The notes: generated by a model from the letters alone, not told the origin. Shown: positions 1 through 8,832, numbered from the stretch's first letter. The stretch: 64,000 nt of DNA from DASQGA01 sp963722715 (GCA_963722715.1 CAVROA010000009.1:62001-126000), one strand, 5' to 3'. Program-made: numbers and translations.

Positions 1-63
1 AACGGAGTGATGGCAGACCTCAGGATGGACCGCGTCCCGACGCAAGTCAGGCATCTAGGCTAA
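1..63 (+). CDS. Possible 3' end of an upstream gene (partial)
   Basis: Reading frame 1 is open from the window edge to a TAA at 61-63, coding for about 20 residues ending in VRHLG, five bases before the kinase start. In actinobacteria the PASTA kinase usually follows a penicillin-binding protein or FtsW gene, so this could be the tail of pbpA. That is context only; the residues are too few to recognise a family. Confidence 0.25.
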   Translation, partial: NGVMADLRMDRVPTQVRHLG

Positions 64-67
64 GACG

Positions 68-2044
68 ATGGCCGTTTCGGACACCCTGATCAACACGCTC
101 TTCGACGGGCGCTACCGGATCCTCCGCAAGCTGGGATCCGGTGGCATGGCCAACGTCTACCTGGCGGAGGACGAGGACCTGGGCCGCCGCGTCGCGATCA
201 AGATCTTGAGCGAGCGTTACGCGAACGACGAGAGCTTCAATGAGCGTTTCCGTCGCGAGGCCAAGTCGGCTGCATCCCTCTCGCACCCGAACATCGTCTC
301 GATCTACGACCGCGGCGAGGCGGACGGGATCCCGTACATCGCCATGGAGGTGATCGAGGGGCGGAGCCTGAAGGAGCTCATCCTGACGCGTGGACCGCTT
401 CCACTCGCCACGGCGATCGACTACACGCATCAGATCCTGGACGCGCTTCGCTTCGCGCACCGGAACGGGATCATCCACCGGGACATCAAGCCGCACAACA
501 TCCTCCTCGGGGCCGAGAACCGCGCCAAGGTGACCGACTTCGGGATCGCGCGTGCCGGGGCCTCCCAGATGACCGAGGTGGGGTCGATCATGGGCACTGC
601 GCACTACCTGTCGCCCGAGCAGGCTCGGGGAGCTCCGGTCACCGCGGCCTCGGACCTCTACTCGGTCGGCGTCGTCCTCTACGAGATGCTCACCGGGCAG
701 GTTCCGTTCAACGGCGACTCGGCGATCGAGATCGCCATGAAGCACCTGAACGAGACGCCGCGGCCTCCCTCGAGTCTCCGCCCGGAGCTGACCCCGGAGC
801 TCGACCAGGTCGTCCTACGCGCCCTGGCGAAGAATCCCGAGGATCGGTATCAGGCCTCGGAAGAGTTCTCGGCCGACCTGGACCGGGTCGAGGCGGGGAT
901 CCCGATCGCGCCGGAGACAAGTGCGGCTGCGACGGCGATCCTCACCGGCGGCTTCGAGACCTCGGCCACCCAGGTAATCCCGCCCACCGAAACCGCGCGG
1001 CAGCTTCCGCCGACACAGCCCGCGGCGCCACGGCGGCCACCTCCGACCTATCCACCTCGCTATCGCTACGACGAGCCACCCCGCAAGCGGAACCGCTTCC
1101 TGCCCTGGCTGCTCGTCATCTTGCTCCTCGCCGGAGCCGCGGTCGCCGGCTGGTACGTCTACACCCAGATCCAGGACGAGCTCAGGACGACCCAGGTCCC
1201 GGTGCCGAACGTGATCGGCCTGGAGCGAAAGCTCGCCGTCAAGAAGATCGAGGACCAGGGTTTCCAGGCCGACGTCCAGACGGGGGTGGGGACGGCGGAG
1301 GACCGCGGCAAGGTGATCGACCAGAATCCGGACGGCGGCACGCGGATCGAAGAGGGGAGCACCGTGAGGCTCCTCGTCTCGCTCGGACCGGAACAGGTCG
1401 AGGTTCCGGCGGTCGTGGGCAAGCCGCTCGACGAGGCGACCCAGACCCTCGCCAACGCCGGCTTCCGCTGGATCACGAGGCGGGTGTTCTCGCCGGACGC
1501 GCCCGAGGGCGAAGTGACCAAGCAGAACCCGCGACCCGGCGAGCAGGCCGAGAAGGGTTCGACCGTGACGCTAACGGTCTCGAAGGGTCAGGAGCTCGCG
1601 CTCGTGCCCGACGTGCTCCAGCAGACGCGCCAGAGCGCCGAGTCGGAGCTCAGGTCGGCTGGGTTCGTCCCCGAGGCCGTGCTCGTCGACTCGGATTCTC
1701 CCAAGGGCCTCGTCGTCGCGCAGGATCCCGACCCGGGGAACGAGATACCGAAGGGCGAGACCGTCCAGATCAGCGTCTCGAAGGGCCCGCAAACGAGCAC
1801 CGTCCCCGACGTCCTCGATCAGGACCAGGCCAGCGCCGAGGCCGAGCTCGACGCAGCCGGCTTCAAGGTTCGGGTCGTCAAACAGGACACCCTCGACCCG
1901 ACACAGGACGGCGTCGTCACGGATCAGAGCCCGGCGCCCGGGCTCGAAGCGCAGCCGGGCTCAAGAGTAACCATCGTCGTCGGCCGGTTCACCGAGGCCG
2001 TTCCACGGAGCCGAGGTCAGGGAAACGGGGGCGGAAGAGGCTGA
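68..2044 (+). CDS. pknB: Ser/Thr protein kinase with four PASTA domains
   Basis: A 658-residue membrane Ser/Thr kinase that phosphorylates cell-division and cell-wall proteins in response to muropeptides or lipid II. The N-terminal kinase domain (about 14-275) carries GSGGMANVY, the VAIK lysine, catalytic HRDIKPHN and the DFG triad. A Pro-rich linker leads to one membrane helix at about 345-368. Four extracellular PASTA repeats follow (about 376-645), each opening with a VPxVxG-like motif. The tail is Gly/Arg rich. The start ATG at 68 fits the usual PknB length. The following ddl gene is directly adjacent, so the two are probably co-transcribed. The domain order matches PknB/StkP proteins, so the assignment is secure; substrates cannot be read from sequence. 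Confidence 0.95.
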   Translation: MAVSDTLINTLFDGRYRILRKLGSGGMANVYLAEDEDLGRRVAIKILSERYANDESFNERFRREAKSAASLSHPNIVSIYDRGEADGIPYIAMEVIEGRSLKELILTRGPLPLATAIDYTHQILDALRFAHRNGIIHRDIKPHNILLGAENRAKVTDFGIARAGASQMTEVGSIMGTAHYLSPEQARGAPVTAASDLYSVGVVLYEMLTGQVPFNGDSAIEIAMKHLNETPRPPSSLRPELTPELDQVVLRALAKNPEDRYQASEEFSADLDRVEAGIPIAPETSAAATAILTGGFETSATQVIPPTETARQLPPTQPAAPRRPPPTYPPRYRYDEPPRKRNRFLPWLLVILLLAGAAVAGWYVYTQIQDELRTTQVPVPNVIGLERKLAVKKIEDQGFQADVQTGVGTAEDRGKVIDQNPDGGTRIEEGSTVRLLVSLGPEQVEVPAVVGKPLDEATQTLANAGFRWITRRVFSPDAPEGEVTKQNPRPGEQAEKGSTVTLTVSKGQELALVPDVLQQTRQSAESELRSAGFVPEAVLVDSDSPKGLVVAQDPDPGNEIPKGETVQISVSKGPQTSTVPDVLDQDQASAEAELDAAGFKVRVVKQDTLDPTQDGVVTDQSPAPGLEAQPGSRVTIVVGRFTEAVPRSRGQGNGGGRG

Positions 2045-3063
2045 CGAGGGTCCGGGTCGCAGTCCTCATGGGCGGGCGCTCGAGCGAGCACGACGTCTCG
2101 ATGACCTCGGCGCGGTCGGTGATCGCCGCCCTCGATCCGGATCGCTACGAGGTGCGCGAGATCGAGATTGGCCGGGACGGCGTCTGGGAGCTCGGCGCCG
2201 GGTCGCAGCCGGCGCTGGACAGCGGCACGGCCGGCGGCCTCCCGGTTCCGACCAACGGGCGGCCGATCGAGCCGCTCGGCGAGGTGGACGTCGTCTTCCC
2301 GGTGCTGCACGGGCCCTTCGGCGAGGACGGCACCGTCCAGGGGCTCCTCGAGCTCGCCGGCGTCGCCTACGTCGGCGCCGGCGTGACCGCCTCGGCGCTG
2401 TGCATGGACAAGGACCTCTTCAAGTCCGTGATGCGCGACAAGGGGATCCCCGTCACGCGGAATGTCACCGCCCTGGCCCGCCATCGGGATCGGGTGTCGA
2501 ACCCGTTCGGCTACCCGGTCGTGATCAAGCCTGCGCGGCTGGGCTCGAGCGTGGGCATCACGATCGCCCACGGCGCCGAGGAGTTCGCCCGCGGGACCGA
2601 TCTCGCGTTCGAGCACGACGAGAAAATCCTGATCGAGGAGTTCGTCTCCGGCGTCGAGGTGGAGTGCAGCGTGCTCGGAAACGACGAGCCGATCGCCTCG
2701 CTTCCGGGCGAGATCGTGCCGCTCGCGAGCGAGTGGTACGACTACTCGGCGAAGTACGACGAAGGCGGCATGGAGCTCGTGGTCCCGCCCAGGATCCCCG
2801 AGCAGACGATCCGACGCGTGCAGGAGCTGGCGGTGGCGGCGTTCGTCGCGGCCGACTGCGAGGGGATGGCACGGGTGGACTTCTTCGTCCGCGAGGACGG
2901 AGAGGTGCTCGTGAACGAGCTGAACACGATCCCCGGCTTCACCTCCACAAGCGTCTACGCAAAGCTGTTCGAGGCCTCCGGGATTCCCTACGCCGCGCTC
3001 CTCGAGCGCCTGGTCGACCTCGCCCTGGAGCGCCGCGACCGGCGCGCCGGCTTGCGTTACTGA
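2041..3063 (+). CDS. ddl: D-alanine--D-alanine ligase (start uncertain)
   Basis: ATP-grasp ligase joining two D-alanines for peptidoglycan. The N-terminal MGGRSSEHDVS glycine-rich loop, EDGTVQG, the ATP-grasp KPARLGSSVG lysine region and the C-terminal metal site ARVDFF...VNELNTIPGF are all visible. Total length is about 331-340 residues, normal for Ddl. The first ATG (2068) lies inside the conserved first beta strand: codons 2050-2067 encode VRVAVL, which belongs to the fold. No ATG, GTG or TTG lies just upstream in frame. I therefore place the start at CTG 2041, which overlaps the kinase stop, as a tentative choice; ATG 2068 is the fallback. Context beside a PASTA kinase fits a cell-wall role. 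Confidence 0.9.
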   Translation: MTRVRVAVLMGGRSSEHDVSMTSARSVIAALDPDRYEVREIEIGRDGVWELGAGSQPALDSGTAGGLPVPTNGRPIEPLGEVDVVFPVLHGPFGEDGTVQGLLELAGVAYVGAGVTASALCMDKDLFKSVMRDKGIPVTRNVTALARHRDRVSNPFGYPVVIKPARLGSSVGITIAHGAEEFARGTDLAFEHDEKILIEEFVSGVEVECSVLGNDEPIASLPGEIVPLASEWYDYSAKYDEGGMELVVPPRIPEQTIRRVQELAVAAFVAADCEGMARVDFFVREDGEVLVNELNTIPGFTSTSVYAKLFEASGIPYAALLERLVDLALERRDRRAGLRY

Positions 3064-3077
3064 GCCCCGAGCGCGCG

Positions 3078-4542
3078 CTAGCGGGCCCGCACTTCGCTCA
3101 CGTGGGCGACGCCGTCAAGGCTCGTGATCCAGATCAGGTAATAGCGGTACTCCTGGCCGCCCGTGTCGAGCTCGAACGTCGTCCTGGCGTCGACCCGGGC
3201 CGAGTCGGACACGTCCTCGAAGGGGCCATCTGCTTTCGGCCCCGCCTTGACGACCGCTTCGAAGCCGGGCGTGTCGGTGCGAACGATCAAGCGCCCGAGA
3301 GCGACCGGGACGGTCAGTCTCGAGCACCAGCCCGACGCCGTCCTTGGACTCGAAGTTCTCATAGCGCTCCGTCGTCCAGTACGTCGAAGGATCTCCGTCC
3401 GTTGCAAGCTCCACCTGCTCCGGATGCTCGGTCCCGTCGCCACCTCCTTCCGGAGGGTCGTAATCGGCAAGCGCCTGGATCCTGACCTGGGGGGCGGCGC
3501 CATCGTCGTCATTACCTACGACGGGAAGACCGTTGCCGTCTCGCGTCCAGAGGATGCCGATTGAGACTGCTGCGGCGATCAGGACGAGCCCGAGAGCAAC
3601 GGCAACCCACCGTGCGGCGGGGCGCCTCGGACCGGGACGGGGCCTGGCCGCGTCCGAGCTCGGACGCTGGAAGATCTCGGTCTGTCCGTCGGCGGCGGCG
3701 GCTTGCTCCTGCCGCTCCTCGAGGATGCAGGCCTCGAGCGCCCCGATCAGCGCATCCGTGGTCGGATACCGGTCCTCGGGCCTCTTCGCCATCGCCCGCC
3801 TGACCACGGCGTCAACGCGGGGAGAGATCTCGGGCCGAGCCGAGCGGACGCTCGGAACGGGATCGTTCAGGTGGCGCATGGCGGCCGTGACGATGTTGGG
3901 CGCCGGGTACGGCACGTCTCCAACCAGGAGCTCGTAGAGGAGGGCACCGAGCGAGTACTGGTCGGAGCAAGCGTCGACGCGCTGCCCGGCGGCCTGCTCG
4001 GGCGCCAGGTAGTCGCTCGTTCCAAGCACCGTCCCGGTCTCGGTGATGCCGTCCTCGCGCTCGATCGACCGCGCGATCCCGAAATCGGTCACCTTCGCGG
4101 TCCCCTCGGCATCGATCAAGACGTTGTGTGGCTTGACATCGCGGTGCACGACGCCGTGCTGATGTGCAAACGCGAGCCCACGCGCGGCCTGGTGGGCGAG
4201 GGCAAGGGCGCGGCCGACCGGGAGCGGTCCGAGGCGCTGGACTGTCTCCTTCAGGTTCTCGCCTGCCACGTGCTCGAAGACGATGTACTGGCGCCCCTCG
4301 TGCTCGCCGCGATCGATCACCGTGACGATGTTGGGATGGGAAAGCCGTGCGATCGCCTGAGCTTCCCGGCGAAAGCGCTCCACGTACTCGGGGTCCTTCG
4401 AGTACTGCTCGTGGAGCACCTTGATCGCCACCTGGCGCTCGAGCAACCGGTCATAGGCCCGGTACACGCTCGACATCCCACCGCTCCCGGCAAGCTCCTG
4501 GAGCTCATACCGGTCCGCGATCAGCTCCCCGACCATGCTCAC
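3078..4542 (-). CDS. PknB-type Ser/Thr kinase, C-terminal frameshift
   Basis: Second membrane Ser/Thr kinase. Kinase domain at about 9-270 with GSGGMSSVY, VAIKVL, HRDVKPHN and DFGIA; one helix at about 311-332; then an extracellular tail with STYWTTERYENF, resembling a discoidin/F5-8C-like sensor domain seen on some actinobacterial kinases. After LVLETDRP (about residue 412) the frame runs into Arg-rich nonsense, while the +1 frame resumes with VALGRLIVRTDTPGF and ends in a natural C-terminus at the TAG at 3078. One extra G in the run at 3305-3309 explains this, and 1465 nt is 3n+1. It is either a sequencing error or a real frameshift. The uncorrected product would be 475 residues and the corrected one 487. 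Convergent with ddl. Confidence 0.88.
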
Positions 4543-4585
4543 CCCTGTCTTCGCCCCCGCGCTCGGAGCGAAACCCCGATCCCCG

Positions 4586-5905
4586 CTACGACGAGGCTTC
4601 CAGCGCCTCTTCCCAGACGCCCAGCGCCTCGCTCAGCTGCTCGTCCGTGATCACGAGCGGAACGAGCACGCGGATGCAGTTCGAGAAGATGCCGGCCTTC
4701 AGGAGCAGCAGGCCACGAGAGGTCGCCGCTTCGACGACCGCGGTCGCGCGGTCCGGATCCGGTTCCCTGGAGCCACCGTTCTTGACGAGCTCGATCGCGA
4801 GCATCGCTCCGAGCCCGCGGACGTCGCCGACGAAGTCGAACCGCTCGCGCCAGCTCTCCATTCGTCCACGAATCGTGTCCCCGACCTCGGCCGCCCGCTC
4901 GGCCAGGTTCTCCTCCTCGATCGTGTCGAGAACCGCGTGGGCTGCCGCGATCGCGACCGGGTTCCCGACGTAGGTGCCGCCGACGGCCGAGTCGCCGGGC
5001 GCGTTCATGATCTCGGCGCGGCCGATCACGCCCGAGAGCGGAATGCCGGCCGCGATCGACTTGGCGACCGTCATCAGGTCCGGCTCGACGTCGTAATGCT
5101 CCATGGCAAAGACTCGGCCCGTGCGGCAGAAGCCGGTCTGCACCTCGTCTACCACGAGGACGATGCCGTGCTCGTCGCAGATCTTCCGAATGCCGCGCAT
5201 GAACTCGGGCGGTGCCGGGATGAATCCACTCTCTCCCTGAACCGGCTCGAGCACGATCGCTGCGACCTCCTCGGCCGCCACCCGTGTGCGGAAGGCCGAC
5301 TCGAGCTCGGCAAGCGCTGTTGCCGTATCCGGGCCGCGGTAGTCGCTCGGGAAAGGAACGCGGTAGATCTCGGGAGCGAAGGGGCCGAGGCCCGCCTTGT
5401 ACGGGTGCGTTTTCGAGGTCAGGCTGAGCGCCAGGAGGGTGCGGCCGTGGAAGCCGCCGTCGAATCCGATCACGGCAGGACGCTTCGTGTACGAGCGCGC
5501 GAACTTGACCGCGTTCTCGACTGCCTCGGCGCCCGTGTTGAAGAAGCCGACGCGGAGCTCGCCCGAGATGGGAGCCAACGCGACCAGTCGTTCGGCCAGG
5601 CGCACGTAGTTCTCGTACGGAACGATCGTGAAGTCCGTGTGCGTGAAGCGCGCCATCTGCTCCTGCGCCGCTTCGACCACGCGCGGGTTCGAGTGGCCAA
5701 CGTTCATACAACCGACACCACCGGCAAAGTCGATGAAGGTGTTGCCGTCCACGTCCGTGATCGTGGCGCCGTCTCCCTCGGCGATCACGAGCGGCAGGTA
5801 GATCGAGAGCGGCTCCGCGACGACCCGCTCCTTGCGCTCGAGGATCTCCTTGCTGCGAGGGCCCGGAATGTCGGTCCGCACCTGAATCGATCGCGTCGTC
5901 GCCAT
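4586..5905 (-). CDS. gabT: 4-aminobutyrate-type class III aminotransferase
   Basis: PLP-dependent omega-amino acid transaminase of about 439 residues. It carries the NTGAEAVENAVK phosphate-binding motif, the FHGRT motif, VVDEVQTGFCRTG, and the PLP lysine in TVAKSIAAG. The sequence is closest in character to GabT (4-aminobutyrate:2-oxoglutarate), which feeds succinate semialdehyde to the TCA cycle, but putrescine, ornithine or beta-alanine transaminases share these motifs. ATG 5905 is chosen because an upstream in-frame start would run into the divergent dcd gene. No succinate-semialdehyde dehydrogenase lies beside it, so substrate is inferred from family resemblance only. Confidence 0.85.
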   Translation of the reverse strand: MATTRSIQVRTDIPGPRSKEILERKERVVAEPLSIYLPLVIAEGDGATITDVDGNTFIDFAGGVGCMNVGHSNPRVVEAAQEQMARFTHTDFTIVPYENYVRLAERLVALAPISGELRVGFFNTGAEAVENAVKFARSYTKRPAVIGFDGGFHGRTLLALSLTSKTHPYKAGLGPFAPEIYRVPFPSDYRGPDTATALAELESAFRTRVAAEEVAAIVLEPVQGESGFIPAPPEFMRGIRKICDEHGIVLVVDEVQTGFCRTGRVFAMEHYDVEPDLMTVAKSIAAGIPLSGVIGRAEIMNAPGDSAVGGTYVGNPVAIAAAHAVLDTIEEENLAERAAEVGDTIRGRMESWRERFDFVGDVRGLGAMLAIELVKNGGSREPDPDRATAVVEAATSRGLLLLKAGIFSNCIRVLVPLVITDEQLSEALGVWEEALEASS

Positions 5906-5933
5906 GCGCCGGAGCTTATAGATTGACTCCCGC
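5906..5933. promoter_or_regulatory. Short divergent promoter gap, gabT/dcd
   Basis: Only 28 bases separate the two divergent start codons. The AT-rich CTTATAG (5915-5921) could serve as a -10 box for either direction, which would leave the -35 regions inside the opposite genes. No clear -35 is seen. Confidence 0.3.
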
Positions 5934-6497
5934 ATGGTCCTGTCCGATCGAACCATCCGGCGCCAGCTCTCGGAGGGCCGGATCGAGGTCGAGCCCTATG
6001 ACGAGTCCCTCCTGCAGCCGTCCAGCCTGGACGTGCGAGTCGACCGGTTCTTTCGGGTCTTCCGGAACTCCCGCTACCCGTTCATCGACGTCAAGGAGGA
6101 GATGGAAGACCTCACCGAGCTGGTCGAGATCGGCGAGGCGGAGCCGTTCATCCTGCACCCGGGCGAGTTCGTCCTCGGTTCCACCCTCGAGCGGATCAAG
6201 CTTCCCGACGACCTCGTAGCGCGGCTCGAAGGCAAGAGCTCCCTGGGCCGACTCGGGCTCCTGATCCACTCGACCGCCGGCTTCATCGACCCGGGCTGGG
6301 ACGGACACGTCACGCTTGAGCTCTCGAACGTCGCCAACCTTCCGATCACGATCTACTACGCAATGAAGATCGGCCAGCTCTCCTTCGTCCAGCTCACTGA
6401 GCCCGCGGAGACGCCATACGGGGCGAACGGCCTCGGCTCCAAGTACCAGGGCCAGGCCGGCCCGACTCCGTCGCGCTACTGGAAGAACTTCGCGTGA
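5934..6497 (+). CDS. dcd: dCTP deaminase (probably bifunctional, dUMP-forming)
   Basis: 187-residue trimeric nucleotide deaminase. It carries EGKSSLGRLGLLIHSTAGF followed by IDPGWDGHVTLELSN, the catalytic Arg/Glu region of the Dcd/dUTPase superfamily, and C-terminal GSKYQGQAGPTPSR that closes over the nucleotide. The whole sequence resembles the mycobacterial enzyme, which converts dCTP directly to dUMP and so supplies thymidylate synthesis while removing dUTP. Length is typical. Its stop overlaps the next start by four bases (GTGA), indicating coupled translation. Bifunctionality is inferred from that resemblance. Confidence 0.93.
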   Translation: MVLSDRTIRRQLSEGRIEVEPYDESLLQPSSLDVRVDRFFRVFRNSRYPFIDVKEEMEDLTELVEIGEAEPFILHPGEFVLGSTLERIKLPDDLVARLEGKSSLGRLGLLIHSTAGFIDPGWDGHVTLELSNVANLPITIYYAMKIGQLSFVQLTEPAETPYGANGLGSKYQGQAGPTPSRYWKNFA

Positions 6498-7387
6498 TCC
6501 TCGTCACCGGCGGGACCGGGTTCGTGGGCCCGAAGATCATCCACGCGCTGCGTGCCGAGGACCGGCCCGTTCGCGCGCTGGTTCGCGACCCATCCTCGAG
6601 CGCCGCCCGGACGCTCTCCGCCTGGGGCTGCGAGCTCGCCCTGGGCGATGCGACGGACCCGGAGAGTCTTCGCCGCGCCACGGAAGGCGCAGACGCGGTC
6701 GTGCACCTGATCGCGCTGATCGCCGGCAAGCCGGAGGAATTCGAGCGGGTCATGAGCCAGGGGACACGCGACCTCGTCGGGGCGGCCAAGGAGGCGCGGG
6801 TTCGCCGGTTCGTGCTCATGAGCGCCCTTGGGACCACGGAGGAGTCAAAGGATCTCGTGCCCTACTACCGCTCCAAGTGGGACATGGAGCAAACCGTCAA
6901 GACGTCGGGGATCGAGCACGTGATCTTCCGGCCGAGCTTCGTGTTCGGCAAGGACGGCGGCATCCTGCCCACCTTCATGCGCCAGATTCGGTATTCCCCG
7001 GTGACTCCGGTGCCCGGATCGGGAACGAGGCAGCTCCAGCCGATCTGGGTCGATGACGTCGCCGCGTTCTTCGCCCGTTCGCTCTCGACCGAGGAGGCCG
7101 CGAACAAGACCTTTGACCTGGGCGGTCCCGATCGCGTGACCTGGAACGAGCTCTACGACCGTCTCAAGCGGACACTCGGCAAACGACGCGCCACCCTGCA
7201 TGTGCCCATGCGCCTGATGCGCGCCGGCGCCGCACTGGCGGAGAAGCTCCCACATCCCCCGGTGACCCGCGATCAACTGAAACAGCTCGAGGACGCGGAC
7301 AACGTCGGAGACGTCGACCCGGCAATCGGGACCTTCGGCATCCAGCCGATCGGCCTCGACGAGCAGCTCCGGCGCGCGGCAGCCTGA
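6494..7387 (+). CDS. NAD(P)-binding atypical SDR, NDUFA9-like
   Basis: 297-residue Rossmann protein beginning VTGGTGFVGPKI (dinucleotide-binding glycine motif), with LVRDP, YYRSKWDMEQ holding the SDR Tyr-x-x-x-Lys, and FRPSFVFG. It matches the complex I NDUFA9/NmrA-like branch of atypical short-chain dehydrogenases that act on or merely bind NAD(P)H; several members are assembly factors or quinone/terpenoid reductases. GTG start overlaps the dcd stop by four bases. A strong hairpin lies 13 bases after the stop. Substrate unknown. Confidence 0.8.
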   Translation: MILVTGGTGFVGPKIIHALRAEDRPVRALVRDPSSSAARTLSAWGCELALGDATDPESLRRATEGADAVVHLIALIAGKPEEFERVMSQGTRDLVGAAKEARVRRFVLMSALGTTEESKDLVPYYRSKWDMEQTVKTSGIEHVIFRPSFVFGKDGGILPTFMRQIRYSPVTPVPGSGTRQLQPIWVDDVAAFFARSLSTEEAANKTFDLGGPDRVTWNELYDRLKRTLGKRRATLHVPMRLMRAGAALAEKLPHPPVTRDQLKQLEDADNVGDVDPAIGTFGIQPIGLDEQLRRAAA

Positions 7388-7400
7388 GCTCGAAAACACA

Positions 7401-7422
7401 GCGGGGGCCCGAAGGCCCCCGC
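7401..7422. terminator. GC-rich hairpin after the NDUFA9-like gene
   Basis: Perfect 9-bp inverted repeat, GCGGGGGCC then loop CGAA then GGCCCCCGC. No T tract follows on the plus strand; on the minus strand a TGTGTTTT run (7393-7400) follows the hairpin. It could terminate both converging transcripts. Confidence 0.6.
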
Positions 7423-7578
7423 CGGAAACTCGCCTGGATTTCGTAGGAGCGTTCAGCCCCCTACGCTGGCTAGGCGGTTCCCCGTAGGTCTCGGGGTCGC
7501 GCCCCTACGAGCGAGTACCTCCACTGCCCGAACAGTCGTCTGTCAAGATCGGACCACCTCCTTTCCGTGGTAGCGCGA
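7423..7578. other. Structured gap between converging genes
   Basis: 156 bases without a supportable gene between the NDUFA9-like gene and the O-methyltransferase. They hold two stem-loops built on the same hexamers: CGTAGG at 7442-7447 pairs with CCTACG at 7460-7465, and CGTAGG at 7483-7488 pairs with CCTACG at 7504-7509, with an alternative GGGG/CCCC stem inside the second. It may be extended terminator structure or a small RNA; it does not match tmRNA, SRP RNA or RNase P as I know them. Confidence 0.4.
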
Positions 7579-8175
7579 TCATAACGAGCCGCGCAGGACG
7601 ACGGACAGCTCGAGGCCGCGATCGAGCGGCACGGTGACGCTCGAGAGCGAAGAGTCCGCCTGGCGCGCTTGCGAATAGGCCCCGAGTGTGTCCTCGTGGG
7701 AGAGGACGTTGTCGGCGACGACGAGCGCACCGGGCTCGAGCTTCGTGCGTGCGAGCGCGAAGAGAGTTTCGTAGTCGTCCTTCTCGGCGTCCAGGAAGAC
7801 GAGGTCGAAGACGTCGTCGATCGCCGGCAACGTCTCGAAGGCGTCGCCCTCTCGAAGCTCGACCCATTCCTCGAGGCCGGCATCCTCGATGTTTCGGCGC
7901 CACGCCTCCACCTTCGCCGGGTCGTGCTCGAGCGAGAGCACGTGCCCACCGAGGTGTCGGACGCCGGCTCCGAGCCAGATCGACGAATAGCCTTTCGACC
8001 CGCCGATCTCGAGCACCTCACAGTCGGAATGGGGAGCGACGAGCGAGAAGAGGAACCTGCCCGTGGTCGGCGCGACGGCGCGAGAGCGCTCCATCGCCGG
8101 CAGCCCGCGCTCGCGCTCCTCCTCATCCTCCCGCTCGAGGCGGGAGAGCACCTCGAGGACGCGGTCGTCGAGCAC
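7579..8175 (-). CDS. O-methyltransferase, class I SAM-dependent (family 3)
   Basis: About 198 residues. Motif VLEIGGSKGYSSIWL is the SAM-binding glycine loop, followed by LSLEHDPAK (acidic ribose-binding end of beta 2), DLVFLDAEKDDY (metal-binding acidic motif typical of catechol/caffeoyl-CoA O-methyltransferases) and VVADNVL. Substrate is not predictable. GTG 8175 is chosen as it lies just after the preceding stop (8187); longer readings overlap that gene out of frame. It is the last gene of the suf transcription unit by orientation and spacing. Confidence 0.8.
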   Translation of the reverse strand: MLDDRVLEVLSRLEREDEEERERGLPAMERSRAVAPTTGRFLFSLVAPHSDCEVLEIGGSKGYSSIWLGAGVRHLGGHVLSLEHDPAKVEAWRRNIEDAGLEEWVELREGDAFETLPAIDDVFDLVFLDAEKDDYETLFALARTKLEPGALVVADNVLSHEDTLGAYSQARQADSSLSSVTVPLDRGLELSVVLRGSL

Positions 8176-8186
8176 GTCTAGGTGAC

Positions 8187-8504
8187 CTAGCTGCGCGGGT
8201 CGAGCTCGGTGGCGAGCGCCGCCGCCGCGCCGGCTACTTTCCGGACGACCAGGAACCCCTCGTTTCGGCCGACCACGTCTTCGACATCGGGAATCTCGTG
8301 TCCCGGGAGGACTGCGAAGTGCGTCGGATCGGCACGCACGCGCTCGTACTCGGCCACGGTCATCTGGATCGTCTCCGCGCAGGCGGCGTTCCCGCACTCG
8401 CAGAGGTACTCGGCGGCGTCCTCGCGCGTTACGTCGTTGATCCGCTCGTTGACCTCGCGGAAGACGGCTTCGTTCTTACCGACCCGCTCGGCCCGGGTAT
8501 CCAT
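8187..8504 (-). CDS. Conserved hypothetical protein with Cys cluster
   Basis: 105 residues, no membrane segment. A helical N-terminus with FREVNERI is followed by CECGNAAC (about 35-42), a spacing that could bind zinc or another metal with one or two more ligands, then an alpha/beta region ending in FLVVRK. I recall similar small actinobacterial proteins but no function. It sits 14 bases after the Rieske gene in the direction of transcription, so it may travel with the Fe-S genes. Confidence 0.65.
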   Translation of the reverse strand: MDTRAERVGKNEAVFREVNERINDVTREDAAEYLCECGNAACAETIQMTVAEYERVRADPTHFAVLPGHEIPDVEDVVGRNEGFLVVRKVAGAAAALATELDPRS

Positions 8505-8518
8505 GCGTCGATGTTACG

Positions 8519-8830
8519 TCAGACGACGACCTTGACGATCCCGTCGACGACCTTGACCGGGAAGGTCTCCACCGGCAGGTAGGCGGGCAACGACAGCGCT
8601 CTCCCCGTCCGGATGTCGAAGTGGGAGCCGTGGCGCGGGCAGATCGCGACGAGCTCCTCCGGGTCCCAGTCGCCCTCGGCAAGCGGCCCGTCATCATGCG
8701 AGCACCGGTCCTCGATCGCGTAGAGCTCTCCACCGGCGTTGTAGACCCCGATCGCGATCTCCCCGGCGCGCACGATCTTCACCTCGCCCGGCGGGAGCTC
8801 CTCCAGCGGGCAGACATCCAGCTCGGGCAC
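8519..8830 (-). CDS. Rieske-type [2Fe-2S] ferredoxin
   Basis: 103-residue stand-alone Rieske protein, of the non-haem oxygenase ferredoxin/NirD type. The cluster ligands are the C-S-H of RCSHDDGPL and the C-x2-H of CPRHGSHFD. It probably carries electrons. Small Rieske proteins are common tail genes of actinobacterial suf operons. GTG 8830 is two bases past the sufU stop, so the genes are coupled. Confidence 0.9.
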   Translation of the reverse strand: MPELDVCPLEELPPGEVKIVRAGEIAIGVYNAGGELYAIEDRCSHDDGPLAEGDWDPEELVAICPRHGSHFDIRTGRALSLPAYLPVETFPVKVVDGIVKVVV

Positions 8831-8832
8831 CT

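Noticed and set aside
2400..3485. Long plus-strand frame of 361 codons over ddl and the kinase tail
   Set aside because: Arg/Pro-rich composition, out of frame with ddl; a shadow.
7423..7578. tmRNA, SRP RNA or RNase P RNA in the gap
   Set aside because: No tRNA-like ends, no GGAAGGAAGCAGCC-like loop and too short for RNase P.
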